64,000 nucleotides of DNA. Source: Lewinellaceae bacterium. GTDB lineage: Bacteria > Bacteroidota > Bacteroidia > Chitinophagales > Saprospiraceae. This document shows positions 52,358-61,650 of the stretch, in pieces. Location of the stretch: contig JACJYE010000014.1 in NCBI GenBank assembly GCA_020636255.1, forward strand, positions 124,001 through 188,000. The letters run 5' to 3'. Position 1 is the stretch's first letter. Each line of letters begins with the position of its first letter. The notes under the pieces are model-generated. The model saw only the letters and a program-made list of their open reading frames with translations. It was not told where the DNA came from and searched no databases. The translations under genes were made by a program, and so were the position numbers.

Positions 52358-53959
52358 ATGAGAACATGGATACTCCTCTTAGCCCATTTCCCTATGCTCC
52401 TGCCGGCGCAGGACTGGTCGTGGGTACTGCCGCTCGACGGGCAGGGTGACGAAAGCTGCCGCAGCATCAAGATCGCGCCCGATGGGAAGGCCTGGATTGC
52501 CGGAGCCTTCGAAGGGACGCTGGAGATCGAAAGCTGGCAAGCCAGCTCATCCGGTGAGTCTGACCTGTTCCTGGCTTGCTTCAGCCCGGATCAGGAGCTG
52601 CTGTGGGCCATCAGCGCCGGCGGCAGCCAGGACGACGAGATCGCCGCTATAGCCCTCCTGCCTTCGGGCGATATCGCCTGTGCCGGGTCCTTCTGGTTCG
52701 ATATGCCGCTGGCCGATACGGTGTTGTCATCCGGCAGCAGCCCGCGCGCCCTTTTTGTCGCCCGATTCGCACCCAACGGGGAACTGCGCTGGGCGCGTAG
52801 CTTCAGCGGACAGGGCCTGAAAGGCATTGCAGGCATCACTGCGGTATCAGACGACTCGCTGGCCATCGCCGGCTTTTTTGAGCGAACGCTGGAACTGAAC
52901 GGCCTCACCCTTGAATCCGGCCTAAACGACGGCAGCACATTCGCCTTTACCGCCCTGCTCGACGGCAGCGGCGCTACGCGCTGGGCCCAACAGGCCGGTT
53001 ACAGCGGTGATACCCGCGCTGCAGCACTGACAGCACTACCCGACGGCGGCATCGCCATAGGAGGGTTCTTCAACGACACCACGCGGGTTGGGGCGCTTCA
53101 ATTTACTGCCAACACCTATGACCGCGACGTGTTCCTGGCCTGTTATGCTTCCGACGGCGCATTGCGATGGGCCCGCAAGGCAGGCGGTGTCATTGACGAT
53201 GAGCTGGCAGCCCTTGCCACCGACAGCCAGGGCAATATCTATGCTACGGGCTACCTCGTTGGCGTTATGGCGCTCAGCGATGATATCAGTATCCAGAGCA
53301 GCACGGGCAATGCCGACCTCTTCCTCCTGAAATACGCACCCGACGGCGCCCCTCTGTTCGGAAGGGCCCTGGGCGGGCCGGAACTGCAACAGGGCCTTGC
53401 TATCGCTGTTAACGAAAACATGGTGGCTATCGGCGGCGCCTGCCAGGGCGCCATGGCCTTCGATGGGTTTAGCATGGATGCCGGCTCCAGCCCCGATGCA
53501 TTCATCGCAGGCTTCAACCTCGACGGCGAGGCCCGCTGGCTCGTCGGCGTACCCGCCGATTTTGTGGCCCTCGCCAGCAGCCTCGACTTCGGGCCGCAGG
53601 GGCAGCTTTTTGTCGGCGGCGCTTACGGCTTCACGGCCAGCTTCGACGATACTTCCTGGGTTAGCGAAGGCAATACCGCGCTGTTCTTCGGCCAACTCCG
53701 CCCCTCTCTGACGCCTGCAGCGGTTAGGCCTGCCCCTCTGCCTGTTTCGGTGTTCCCCAACCCCGCCCGCAGCCGCTTATTCCTCTCCCCTGCCGGAAAG
53801 GATTACGAGGTGGCGCTCTTCGACCCCTTGGGCAGGTACGTTCTGCGGGCACAGGGAATAGACGTGCTGGAGCTGCCTCCCGGCCTGGCGCCGGGGGTCT
53901 ATACGCTGGTTGTCAGAAAAGGAAGAAAAACAGGGAAAGTACAGGTGGCCATCAGATAA
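52358..53959 (+). CDS. Secreted propeller protein with type A type IX sorting tail
   Basis: 533 residues with signal peptide (MRTWILLLAHFPMLLPAQ). From about 20 to 435 there are about seven blades of 55-60 residues of the SBBP kind: SIKIAPDGKAWIAGAFEGTLEI, AIALLPSGDIACAGSFW, ALTALPDGGIAIGGFFND, ALATDSQGNIYATGYL, each followed by a strand such as LFLACFSPDQELLWA. The tail SVFPNPARSRLFLSPAGKDYEVALFDPLGRYV...GLAPGVYTLVV is a type A T9SS sorting domain. Surface or secreted; ligand unknown. The TAA stop is the first triplet of a dispersed element. Confidence 0.88.
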   Translation: MRTWILLLAHFPMLLPAQDWSWVLPLDGQGDESCRSIKIAPDGKAWIAGAFEGTLEIESWQASSSGESDLFLACFSPDQELLWAISAGGSQDDEIAAIALLPSGDIACAGSFWFDMPLADTVLSSGSSPRALFVARFAPNGELRWARSFSGQGLKGIAGITAVSDDSLAIAGFFERTLELNGLTLESGLNDGSTFAFTALLDGSGATRWAQQAGYSGDTRAAALTALPDGGIAIGGFFNDTTRVGALQFTANTYDRDVFLACYASDGALRWARKAGGVIDDELAALATDSQGNIYATGYLVGVMALSDDISIQSSTGNADLFLLKYAPDGAPLFGRALGGPELQQGLAIAVNENMVAIGGACQGAMAFDGFSMDAGSSPDAFIAGFNLDGEARWLVGVPADFVALASSLDFGPQGQLFVGGAYGFTASFDDTSWVSEGNTALFFGQLRPSLTPAAVRPAPLPVSVFPNPARSRLFLSPAGKDYEVALFDPLGRYVLRAQGIDVLELPPGLAPGVYTLVVRKGRKTGKVQVAIR

Positions 53960-53976
53960 GAGCTTGTTTGGAGGCC
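53957..53976. repeat. TAAGAGC dispersed element, half copy at a stop codon
   Basis: TAAGAGCTTGTTTGGAGGCC: its first three bases are the stop codon of the propeller gene. It lies in the 21-bp gap before the ABC-F stop. Confidence 0.7.
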
Positions 53977-53980
53977 CCGA

Positions 53981-55849
53981 TCACGCCAGCTCCGCCAGTT
54001 CCATCCAGCGCAGCTCTTTCTCTTCCAGTTCCTCCTTTACCGCCGATAGCTCTTTGGCCATTTCGGTGATCTTATCGGGTTCGAGGCCTGTGGTATCAAA
54101 GGCTTCTTCGATGGCCTTTTTGCGTTCTTCCAACTGCAGGATCTGCCTTTCCAGGCGTTTCAGCTCCTTGCGCTCTTCTTCGCTCAGGCCGCTCTGCTTT
54201 TGTTGTTGCTGCTGCCGCCCTTTCTGCTGTTCGGCGCGCTCCACGCGGCGTTGTTCCCGCTCCCGTTCCTTTTGGATCTCCCGGTAATCAGAGTAGTCGC
54301 CATTGAAATCGCGGATCTGGCCGTCGCCCTCAAAGATAAAGAGGTGGCTGACGATCTTATCCATGAAATAGCGGTCGTGGGAGACGATAATGACGCAGCC
54401 GGGAAAATCGAGCAGGAATTCCTCCAGCACGTTGAGGGTCATGATGTCGAGGTCGTTGGTCGGCTCGTCGAGGATGAGAAAGTTGGGGTTGAGCATCAGG
54501 ATGGTGAGCAGGTAGAGGCGGCGGCGCTCCCCGCCGCTGAGCTGGGATACGTACACCTGCTGCTGCTTGCGGCTGAACAGAAAGCGTTCCAGCAGCTGAG
54601 GTGCGGTCAGCTTCTGCCCTTTTTCCATGGGGATGAATTCAGCGATATCCTGAACGACGTCGATCACGCGTTTGTCGTCTTTCAGCTGTATCCCATCCTG
54701 TGTATAGTAGCCAAAGACGGTATTGCCGCCGGGCACGACTTTCCCGCCGTCGGGGCGCAGTTCCTGGGTGAGCAGTTTCAGAAAAGTAGTCTTACCCACC
54801 CCATTGGGCCCGATGATGCCTACACGCTCGAATTTCTGGAACTTATAGGAAAACCCTTCGACGATCTTCCTGTCGTCAAACCGTTTGGAAAGGTTATGTG
54901 CTTCCAGGATCTTCTTGCCCAGGCGCTGGCCCTGAATGTCGATCTGCACTTCCTTGTATTCCCGCTTTTGGGACATTTTCTCCTGAAGGCCTTCAAAGGC
55001 ATCGACGCGGGCTTTAGCCTTAGTGCCGCGGGCCTGGGGCATGCGGCGCACCCATTCCAGTTCTCTCTTCAGGAGCTTGCGGTTTTTCTCGAGCTCAGCA
55101 TTCTCCACTTCGTGGCGGGTTGCCTTCTTATCCAGAAAATCGGAATAGTTGCCGGAATATTTATAGGCCTGCCCGTTGTCCAGTTCCAGAATAAGGTTGC
55201 AGACGCGCTCCAGGAAGTAGCGGTCGTGGGTCACCATGAGGAAGGTGAGGTTGGGCTGGCTGAGGTATTCCTCCAGCCATTCGATCATGTCGAGGTCGAG
55301 GTGGTTTGTCGGCTCATCGAGGATGATGAACTCCGGTTCTTCGATGATCAGCTTGGCCAGTGCCAGGCGTTTTTTCTGCCCCCCCGACAAGGTGCTGACC
55401 GGCTGATTGAAATCGCTGACTTCCAGTTTGGTGAGGATCTCCCTGATGCGGGCCTCGAAGTCCCAGGCCTTCAGGTCGTCCATACGGTGGATGGCCTTTT
55501 CCATCTCCGCCGTATTGTCGGGAAAAAGCATAGCGTGCTCATAGCGGCGTATAGCCTGGATAAGCGGGTTGTCCGAATCGAGCACGGCTTCGAGAATGGT
55601 GTGCCCTTCAAAAAAGTCCGGTTCCTGTTCCAGGTAGCCGAGGCGGGTGTCCCGGCTGAGCAGCACGCGTGCCGTTTCCCCTTCCGGTGGCTCCAGCCCC
55701 GCCACTACGCGCAGCAAGGTCGTTTTCCCCGAGCCGTTCTTGGCCACCAGCGCCACCTTCTGCCCTTTGTTGAGTTGCAGAGAAATGTTCTGGAACAGCA
55801 CTTTATCGCCGTAGGACTTTGAGACATTTTCGAGTGAGAGGTACAACAC
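53981..55849 (-). CDS. ABC-F family ATPase (Uup-like)
   Basis: The open frame runs to 56113 into the neighbouring gene, but family alignment starts at GTG 55849 (VLYLSLENVSKSYGDKVLF), giving 622 residues. Two ABC domains: Walker A AKNGSGKTT at about 37-45 with signature LSGGQKKRLALAKL, and GPNGVGKTT with LSGGERRRLYLL. Each has a DEPTNHLDL or DEPTNDLDI Walker B. The linker between them has the SDFLDKKATRHEVE block. A Gln-rich stretch and a coiled coil end the protein, as in Uup. These proteins act on the ribosome. No membrane part. Confidence 0.92.
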   Translation of the reverse strand: MLYLSLENVSKSYGDKVLFQNISLQLNKGQKVALVAKNGSGKTTLLRVVAGLEPPEGETARVLLSRDTRLGYLEQEPDFFEGHTILEAVLDSDNPLIQAIRRYEHAMLFPDNTAEMEKAIHRMDDLKAWDFEARIREILTKLEVSDFNQPVSTLSGGQKKRLALAKLIIEEPEFIILDEPTNHLDLDMIEWLEEYLSQPNLTFLMVTHDRYFLERVCNLILELDNGQAYKYSGNYSDFLDKKATRHEVENAELEKNRKLLKRELEWVRRMPQARGTKAKARVDAFEGLQEKMSQKREYKEVQIDIQGQRLGKKILEAHNLSKRFDDRKIVEGFSYKFQKFERVGIIGPNGVGKTTFLKLLTQELRPDGGKVVPGGNTVFGYYTQDGIQLKDDKRVIDVVQDIAEFIPMEKGQKLTAPQLLERFLFSRKQQQVYVSQLSGGERRRLYLLTILMLNPNFLILDEPTNDLDIMTLNVLEEFLLDFPGCVIIVSHDRYFMDKIVSHLFIFEGDGQIRDFNGDYSDYREIQKEREREQRRVERAEQQKGRQQQQQKQSGLSEEERKELKRLERQILQLEERKKAIEEAFDTTGLEPDKITEMAKELSAVKEELEEKELRWMELAELA

Positions 55850-55881
55850 GGTTTTCCTGTATTTCTGCGCTTCCGTTATAA

Positions 55882-55916
55882 ATAGTGTTAAAAAAAAAGT
55901 TCTCCGCCGGAGATCT
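55882..55916. repeat. Dispersed TCTCC/GGAGA motif, copy 3
   Basis: TAGTGTTA, an A-run, then AGTTCTCCGCCGGAGATC, the clearest hairpin of this family. It lies between the ABC-F start and the protease stop. Confidence 0.6.
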
Positions 55917-55977
55917 TTTGATGGTTCCCAACTCCGTTGAAAGCGCTGCAATTTACGAATTTGTGGCATCTGCCTAC

Positions 55978-56018
55978 AAAAAAAGGCCCCCTGCCGATAG
56001 GTAGCAGAAGGCCTTTTT
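55978..56018 (-). terminator. Terminator after the C-terminal processing protease
   Basis: AAAAAGGCC and GGCCTTTTT arms with an inner CTGC/GCAG pair, and a T7 run on the minus strand, 17 bp past the protease stop. Confidence 0.75.
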
Positions 56019-56034
56019 GCGTTTGCACTGCAGC

Positions 56035-58137
56035 TTACTGCAATGCGATCAGGTCGTGCATGATGTGCAGGGTCTCCTGCAGATATACGTCCTTGGAAAT
56101 GCTCTTGATCCATTCTTCGTTGCGCGCCTTGCGGGAATCATCGATATTTATGTCCGGCAGGTCGACGCCCAGGTTGGCCACGTTCGGGTTTACGGCCTTA
56201 TCGAACATATTATCGAAGCGGGCGGATTCCGCTTCCTGCTCTTCTGTTATCTTTTCGTATGCCTGCAGGTTCAGCGGGTATTCCGACTCTTCTCTTAGTT
56301 CTTCGAGGCGTTTGGCATTGTCCAGTATTTTCTGGAAGATCTCGCTTTTTGCCACCCTTGCCTCGCTGAGCTTTTTGAGCTCATTCAGATGGCTGGCCCT
56401 GAACACGTTCTGACTGTAGTTGACCGGCTCGATCTCCGTCCACTCCATGGCATACTCGCGGTCGCGTTCACCGGTTTTGATGTAATAGAAGTTATCGGGA
56501 AGAACGATATCCGGTATCACTCCTTTCAATTGCGTGGAGCCGCCATTGATGCGGTAGAATTTCTGGGTAGTGATCTTGATATCGCCCAGAGGCTTCAGTT
56601 CGTTAAAGCCACGGATCGTACGGTCGAGGTCGACAAAGTTCTGAGCGGTGCCTTTGCCGAAAGTAGAAGTACTACCCACGATAACGGCCCGCCCGTAATC
56701 CTGGAGGGCAGCCGCCAGGATCTCAGAGGCCGAGGCGCTGTAGGAATTCACCATCACGATGAGGGGCCCGTCATACTGCACCCTGGGGTCCACATCGCGA
56801 AGCACCTCTGCCGAACGGTCCCGTGATTTAAGTTGCACAATGGGGCCGGATTCGATGAAGAACCCCGTCATTTTCACGGCGTCATTCAGCGCTCCACCAC
56901 CATTATAGCGCAGGTCGAGGATGATGCCTTTGACGTTCTCGGCCTCAAGCTTGGCAATCTCGTTTGCCACGTCCTTAGAGCAGAACCGGCCGTTGCTATT
57001 CTCGAAATCGGCATAGAAGCCCGGCAGGTAGATATAACCGACTTTTTCATCAGGCTTGTCGCCACCGAGGATGAGCGATTTGGCAAACTGCTCGTCCACG
57101 ATCACCACATCGCGTACGATGGTTATATCCTTGACCGTGCCATCCACTTTCTTAATGGTCAGGGTCACTTTGGTATCCTTTTTACCGCGAATGAGCTGTA
57201 CCACATCGTTGAGCACCATACCTGTGATATCGACGGGGTCTTTCTCACTTTCCTGCTTCACTTTCAGGATGATGTCATCTTCAGCAAGCTCTTTTTGCTT
57301 CCAGGCCGGGCCCCCAACGATAACCCGGGCCACTTTGGTATAGTCGCCTTCGGACAGCAGGCTTGCTCCGATGCCTTCCAGCCGCCCGGAGAAGTTAATG
57401 TCGAAATTTTCCTTTTCAATAGGCTGAAGGTATTCAGAGTGCGGGTCGAAGATCTGGGTAATGGCATTTAAATAAATGCTCAGGCGGTCTTCGCGCTTCA
57501 GCTTACCCAAACGGGTGAACCAGTCGTCGAAGTACTTCAATGCGCCTTCCCGGGCATCCTGCTCGAGTTGCTCAAAGCTTTTGGCTTTCACCTCTTCCCC
57601 TTTCTCTTCCTTTTGTTCCTGCAGCTTATCAGACAGGCGCTGCAGGGTTTGATATTTGGCGTATTTATGCCAGAACTCCTTCAGGGCCGCATCGTCTTTG
57701 GCGTATCCTCTTTTTTCACCATCCAGTTCAAAGCTCTCATCGACTGTATAATCGAAAGGCTGTGCCAGGGCCTCGCGGTAATAGCCCCTTACTTTTTGAG
57801 TAGCGGCATCAAGCAGCGCCATCGACCGGTCAAAAAACTCGAAGTTGCCGGCTCGGGCCTCGTCGTCCAGTTCCAGTTGGTAGGCCTGTAGCTGATCCAT
57901 ATCTTTTTGGGTCAGGAATCGGTGCCCACCGTCGAGGCGGTCGAGATACAGGTCGTAAACCTCTTTGGAAAAATCATCGTCAACAGGCTTGGGCCGGTAG
58001 TGCAGCTGGCCAAAGCCATTGAGTATCGTCTGTAACAGAACAGCTTCCTTTTGTGAATCTTCGGCCTTCGGATAATAGGCTGCTACCAGCAGACCGATGA
58101 TCAGGATTGAAAAAAAGATCGGGCCTCTAAACTTCAT
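56035..58137 (-). CDS. prc: C-terminal processing (tail-specific) protease
   Basis: ATG at 58137 (MKFRGPIFFSILIIGLLVAAYY) gives 700 residues with a signal or anchor helix. The N-terminal Tsp domain (about 30-230) is followed by a PDZ domain at about 240-345 (GRLEGIGASLLSEGDYTKVARVIVGGPA). The S41 domain has GIILDLRYNGGGALNDAV, the catalytic Ser near 469 (NSYSASASEILAAALQDYG) and Lys near 495 (FGKGTAQNF). The DUF3340-like C-terminus is helical. Degrades or trims periplasmic proteins, and in E. coli controls murein enzymes. Transcribed alone. Confidence 0.95.
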   Translation of the reverse strand: MKFRGPIFFSILIIGLLVAAYYPKAEDSQKEAVLLQTILNGFGQLHYRPKPVDDDFSKEVYDLYLDRLDGGHRFLTQKDMDQLQAYQLELDDEARAGNFEFFDRSMALLDAATQKVRGYYREALAQPFDYTVDESFELDGEKRGYAKDDAALKEFWHKYAKYQTLQRLSDKLQEQKEEKGEEVKAKSFEQLEQDAREGALKYFDDWFTRLGKLKREDRLSIYLNAITQIFDPHSEYLQPIEKENFDINFSGRLEGIGASLLSEGDYTKVARVIVGGPAWKQKELAEDDIILKVKQESEKDPVDITGMVLNDVVQLIRGKKDTKVTLTIKKVDGTVKDITIVRDVVIVDEQFAKSLILGGDKPDEKVGYIYLPGFYADFENSNGRFCSKDVANEIAKLEAENVKGIILDLRYNGGGALNDAVKMTGFFIESGPIVQLKSRDRSAEVLRDVDPRVQYDGPLIVMVNSYSASASEILAAALQDYGRAVIVGSTSTFGKGTAQNFVDLDRTIRGFNELKPLGDIKITTQKFYRINGGSTQLKGVIPDIVLPDNFYYIKTGERDREYAMEWTEIEPVNYSQNVFRASHLNELKKLSEARVAKSEIFQKILDNAKRLEELREESEYPLNLQAYEKITEEQEAESARFDNMFDKAVNPNVANLGVDLPDINIDDSRKARNEEWIKSISKDVYLQETLHIMHDLIALQ

Positions 58138-58288
58138 AGATATTGGAATTTTAAAAAATTCATCGCTTTCTAAATTCAATAACGAGTACTAAACGATAAA
58201 TATACTTTTTTATTAACAAAATTGTTGAGCACAGGCCCCGGCGCCGGCGTTTTTTTAACGTATCAATAACAAAGCCTGCCCAAACGAG

Positions 58289-58320
58289 CGACGCCCTGCC
58301 GGCAAACCGGCAGGGCGTCG
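58289..58320 (-). terminator. Hairpin downstream of hppA
   Basis: Perfect 14-bp arms (CGACGCCCTGCCGG and complement) around CAAA, about 155 bp after the hppA stop on the minus strand. T-tract is weak. Confidence 0.45.
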
Positions 58321-58345
58321 TCGCTATAAGGCTGAACCTGCTCCT

Positions 58346-58376
58346 TAGCAGGCTGTGTTCAAAAGATAATTTGCCG
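58346..58376. repeat. Partial dispersed motif, copy 5
   Basis: GGCTGTGTTCAAAAGATAAT matches the left part of the motif at 30.1 kb but lacks the TCTCC hairpin. It lies between hppA and the protease gene. Confidence 0.35.
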
Positions 58377-58474
58377 CTTTGTATTTCGGCGATCAGGCTT
58401 GTCCTCCAGCTATTCCAGTGGCTTTGGGCCTTCGCCCGGCCACCGAAGCCCGCAACTTATTCGTTGAGGATTCC

Positions 58475-60673
58475 TTAAAGCAAAGGAGCGATCACCAATG
58501 CCACCACCGACATCAGCTTGAGCAGGATGTTCAGCGAAGGGCCCGAGGTATCTTTGAAGGGGTCGCCAACGGTATCGCCAACGACGGCCGCCTTGTGAGG
58601 GTCGGAGCCTTTGTAATAGGTCTGGCCATCGATCTCTACGCCTGCTTCAAACATCTTCTTGGCATTATCCCAGGCGCCACCGGCGTTGGATTGGAAGATG
58701 GCCATCAGCACACCTGAAACGGTAACACCGGCCAGCAGGCCGCCGAGCATCTCGGCGCCGCCGAGGAAACCGACGAGTACGGGAGCCGTAACGGCCAACA
58801 GGCCGGGGATCACCATCTCGCGGATAGCCGCTTTGGTGGAGATCTCCACGCACTTCCCGTATTCCGCTTTGCCATCCGCTGCTTCGAAGATGCTGCGGTC
58901 CGCTTCGCTCCATTCTTCCACCTCTTTGCCGTCGTTGCGGCGCATCGCCTCGAGCGCCGCTTTGAGGGCCGGGATGTCGGCGAATTGCCGGCGTACTTCT
59001 TTGATCATGGACATGGCAGCGCGGCCAACGGCCTGCATCGCCAGTGCTGAGAACAACATGGGCAGCATAGCGCCGAGGAAGAGGCCCGCCATAACCGTCG
59101 GCTTGGATACGTCGATCGACGTGATCTTGGCCGTAGTCATAAAGGCGCCGAACAGGGCCAGTGCCGTCAGAGCTGCAGAACCGATAGCGAAGCCTTTACC
59201 GATAGCCGCCGTGGTGTTGCCTACGGCATCCAGCTTGTCGGTGCGGCCGCGTACTTCTTTGGGCAGCTCGCCCATCTCGGCAATACCGCCGGCATTGTCG
59301 GAAATGGGGCCATAGGCGTCAACGGCAAGTTGGATACCTGTGTTGGAAAGCATGCCCACAGCCGCAATAGCGATGCCGTACAGGCCGCCAAAATAGAAGG
59401 CCCCGATGATGGAAGCTGCAATGATGATGATGGGGATAGCCGTCGAGATCATGCCCATACCCAGGCCGGCGATGATATTGGTCGCTACGCCCGTACCCGA
59501 TTGCTTCACGATAGTGCGCACCGGAAGGGTACCCGTACCGGTGAAGTACTCCGTGACCATACCGATGAGCAGGCCGGCGACCAGGCCGATGATCGTGGCG
59601 AAGAAGATGCCGTTGGCAGACAACTCGCGCAGGGTCGGCACACCGGCAGCATCGCGGTAGAGGTGGTCCTCATAAGTCCAATGGCCCGGAAGCATCCAGG
59701 TGATGATAAAGTAGGACAGGATGATCATAACGATGGAAGAGCCGAACTCACCTACGTTAAGGGCTTTCTGCGGGTTGCCGCCTTCCTTGACGCGCACGAA
59801 GAAAGTGCCCAGGATGGAAGTGACAATGCCCACGCCTGCCAGCACCAGGGGCAGCAGTACCGCGTTGAGGCCGCCGAACTCGTTGCCGGCCTCAAAACCC
59901 GTTGCGCCAATGAAGGCAGCGCCCAGCACCATGGTACCGATGATAGAACCTACATAGGATTCGAAAAGGTCGGCGCCCATGCCCGCTACGTCGCCCACAT
60001 TGTCGCCCACGTTGTCGGCAATGGTTGCGGGGTTGAGCGGGTGGTCTTCCGGAATGCCGGCCTCCACCTTACCGACGAGGTCGGCGCCTACGTCGGCAGC
60101 TTTGGTGTAGATACCGCCGCCTACGCGTGCGAACAGGGCGATAGAAGAGGCGCCAAAGGAGAAGCCGGTGATAACGGTGATGACTTTGTTGATGTCCCAA
60201 CCCATGTTGGTATAGACCAGGAAGAGGGCGCCAAGGCCCAGTACGCCGAGGCCGACCACGCCGAGGCCCATCACCGAGCCGCCGGCAAAGGCCACTTCCA
60301 GGGCTGCGCCCAGGCTGGTACGGGCGGCATTGGTGGTGCGTACGTTCGCCTTGGTTGCCACCCGCATGCCAATGAAACCGGCAAGGGCCGAACAAACGGC
60401 TCCGGTGACAAATGACAGTGCAATGAGCGGCGAAGAGGTTTCTTCAGAACTGCCGCTGATGGCGAGCAATATGGCCACTGCCAGAACGAAAACTGCCAGT
60501 ACGCGGTACTCCGCCTTCAGAAAGGCCATAGCCCCTTCAGAGATATTTTTGGCGATCCGGGCCATGCGCTCCGTGCCTACCTCTTTTTTCGATACCCAGG
60601 ACGTGCGCCAGAAAGTGTAGAGCAGCGCCAACAGGCCGAACAAAGGGATGATTAATGTAATAGACTGACCCAT
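58475..60673 (-). CDS. hppA: Membrane-bound ion-translocating pyrophosphatase
   Basis: Couples PPi hydrolysis to ion pumping. 732 residues, about 16 membrane helices. Family blocks seen: GGGIYTKAADVGADLVGKVEAGIPEDHP, NPATIADNVGDNVGDVAGMGADLFESY, and near the C-terminus GDTVGDPFKDTSGPS. GNTTAAIGKG (Ala where potassium-independent forms have Lys) suggests the potassium-dependent class. The Glu in DLFESY is at the place found in sodium-pumping types. The pumped ion is thus probably Na+ (or Na+ and H+), which is an inference. Own promoter upstream. Confidence 0.97.
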   Translation of the reverse strand: MGQSITLIIPLFGLLALLYTFWRTSWVSKKEVGTERMARIAKNISEGAMAFLKAEYRVLAVFVLAVAILLAISGSSEETSSPLIALSFVTGAVCSALAGFIGMRVATKANVRTTNAARTSLGAALEVAFAGGSVMGLGVVGLGVLGLGALFLVYTNMGWDINKVITVITGFSFGASSIALFARVGGGIYTKAADVGADLVGKVEAGIPEDHPLNPATIADNVGDNVGDVAGMGADLFESYVGSIIGTMVLGAAFIGATGFEAGNEFGGLNAVLLPLVLAGVGIVTSILGTFFVRVKEGGNPQKALNVGEFGSSIVMIILSYFIITWMLPGHWTYEDHLYRDAAGVPTLRELSANGIFFATIIGLVAGLLIGMVTEYFTGTGTLPVRTIVKQSGTGVATNIIAGLGMGMISTAIPIIIIAASIIGAFYFGGLYGIAIAAVGMLSNTGIQLAVDAYGPISDNAGGIAEMGELPKEVRGRTDKLDAVGNTTAAIGKGFAIGSAALTALALFGAFMTTAKITSIDVSKPTVMAGLFLGAMLPMLFSALAMQAVGRAAMSMIKEVRRQFADIPALKAALEAMRRNDGKEVEEWSEADRSIFEAADGKAEYGKCVEISTKAAIREMVIPGLLAVTAPVLVGFLGGAEMLGGLLAGVTVSGVLMAIFQSNAGGAWDNAKKMFEAGVEIDGQTYYKGSDPHKAAVVGDTVGDPFKDTSGPSLNILLKLMSVVALVIAPLL

Positions 60674-60765
60674 AATTACTTACGTTTAATAGAAGGTTTA
60701 CGTTAAGGCTAAAGGCCTCACCATCAGTGCAGTGAAGCCCTGTTATGGTTTTTCATTTCGGGGGG

Positions 60766-60796
60766 CAAAGCTAACGCTATTTTGCCTTTTGTCCAA
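60766..60796 (-). promoter_or_regulatory. hppA promoter
   Basis: Minus strand: TTG (60796-60794), 20-bp spacer, exact TAGCTTTG (60773-60766). The start codon is 92 bp downstream. Confidence 0.65.
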
Positions 60797-60863
60797 GGTT
60801 ATCATCAGCTTATGAAAACAAGCTCCTGGTAAAAATATATATAAAGCTATATATCTTAATCAC

Positions 60864-61445
60864 TCATTCCAAAATCCAACGAACTTTCTCCCGAATATTC
60901 CCTCGTTTGCCCGGCAACTCGGGCATATCGTGGTACCCCATGTAAAACAGCCCCAGGCATCGCTCTCCCGGGCCCAGGCCCAGGAATTCTCCCGCCTCCA
61001 GAATGGAGCGGGGCGTACTCCAGTAACTGCCTATCCCATAGGCCGTGCAACTCAGCCACATGTTCTGTACGGCACAGGACACGGCAGCCATTTCCTCCCA
61101 TTCCGGAAGGCGCTCCTCCAGGTCGCGCTGCATGCAGATGGCGATCACGCAGGAGGACCGCACGGGGTTGTTCAACGTCTTGGCATACTTCTTATCGGAA
61201 AATAATTCGGGTGGCGTATTGGCCTGATACCAGGCTGCCAGATATTGCCCCAGGCGCTCAAGCGCCTTGCCCCTGAAAACGATGAACCGCCAGGGCTCTG
61301 TGCGCTTGTGGGTAGGCGCCCAGTTGGCATTCTCCAGGATATCCCAGATGATCTCGTCTGGTATGGGCTTGTCAATGAATGTGTTGGGGAAAACAGCCCG
61401 GCGCTCGCGGATCAGCCGGCCGGTTTGCTCAGGTGTTATCGGCAT
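60864..61445 (-). CDS. Nitroreductase family protein
   Basis: ATG at 61445 (MPITPEQTGRLIRERRAVFP) gives 193 residues; a TTG five codons upstream is less likely. FMN-binding Arg pair in RERR near 14-17, NWAPTHKRTEPWRFIVF at about 41-57 and the C-terminal GLGPGERCLGLFYMGY block fit the flavin-dependent nitroreductase (YdjA/NfnB-like) family. Reduces an unknown quinone or nitro compound with NAD(P)H. Stands alone between hppA and a divergent membrane protein. Confidence 0.92.
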   Translation of the reverse strand: MPITPEQTGRLIRERRAVFPNTFIDKPIPDEIIWDILENANWAPTHKRTEPWRFIVFRGKALERLGQYLAAWYQANTPPELFSDKKYAKTLNNPVRSSCVIAICMQRDLEERLPEWEEMAAVSCAVQNMWLSCTAYGIGSYWSTPRSILEAGEFLGLGPGERCLGLFYMGYHDMPELPGKRGNIREKVRWILE

Positions 61446-61516
61446 GTCGTTTTTCGGCAAAATAAACGGCCAGGCGCTGATTTTCCAAACACAGGGCCGC
61501 TAAACAACTCAATTAA

Positions 61517-61541
61517 GTACAGTGCTCCGCTGGAGATTATG
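61517..61541. repeat. Dispersed TCTCC/GGAGA motif, copy 4
   Basis: GTACAGTGCTCCGCTGGAGA, similar in core to the 55.9-kb copy (CTCCGC-GGAGA), between divergent genes. Confidence 0.45.
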
Positions 61542-61650
61542 ATCGTTTCTAAGTGAAGAAAAAAGGAGGCCAAACAGAATTATTCAAATTTTTCAAAAAA
61601 TATTGAAACTTTAGAAAAAACCTTTTACCTTGCTGTCAAAACCCAAAGCC

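Noticed and set aside
54200..55822. A 540-codon open frame antisense to the ABC-F gene
   Set aside because: Shadow of the ABC-F reading frame; no start signal or recognisable motif.
55850..56113. N-terminal extension of the ABC-F protein
   Set aside because: It overlaps the end of the protease gene and its terminator; the family begins at LYLSLENVSKSYG.
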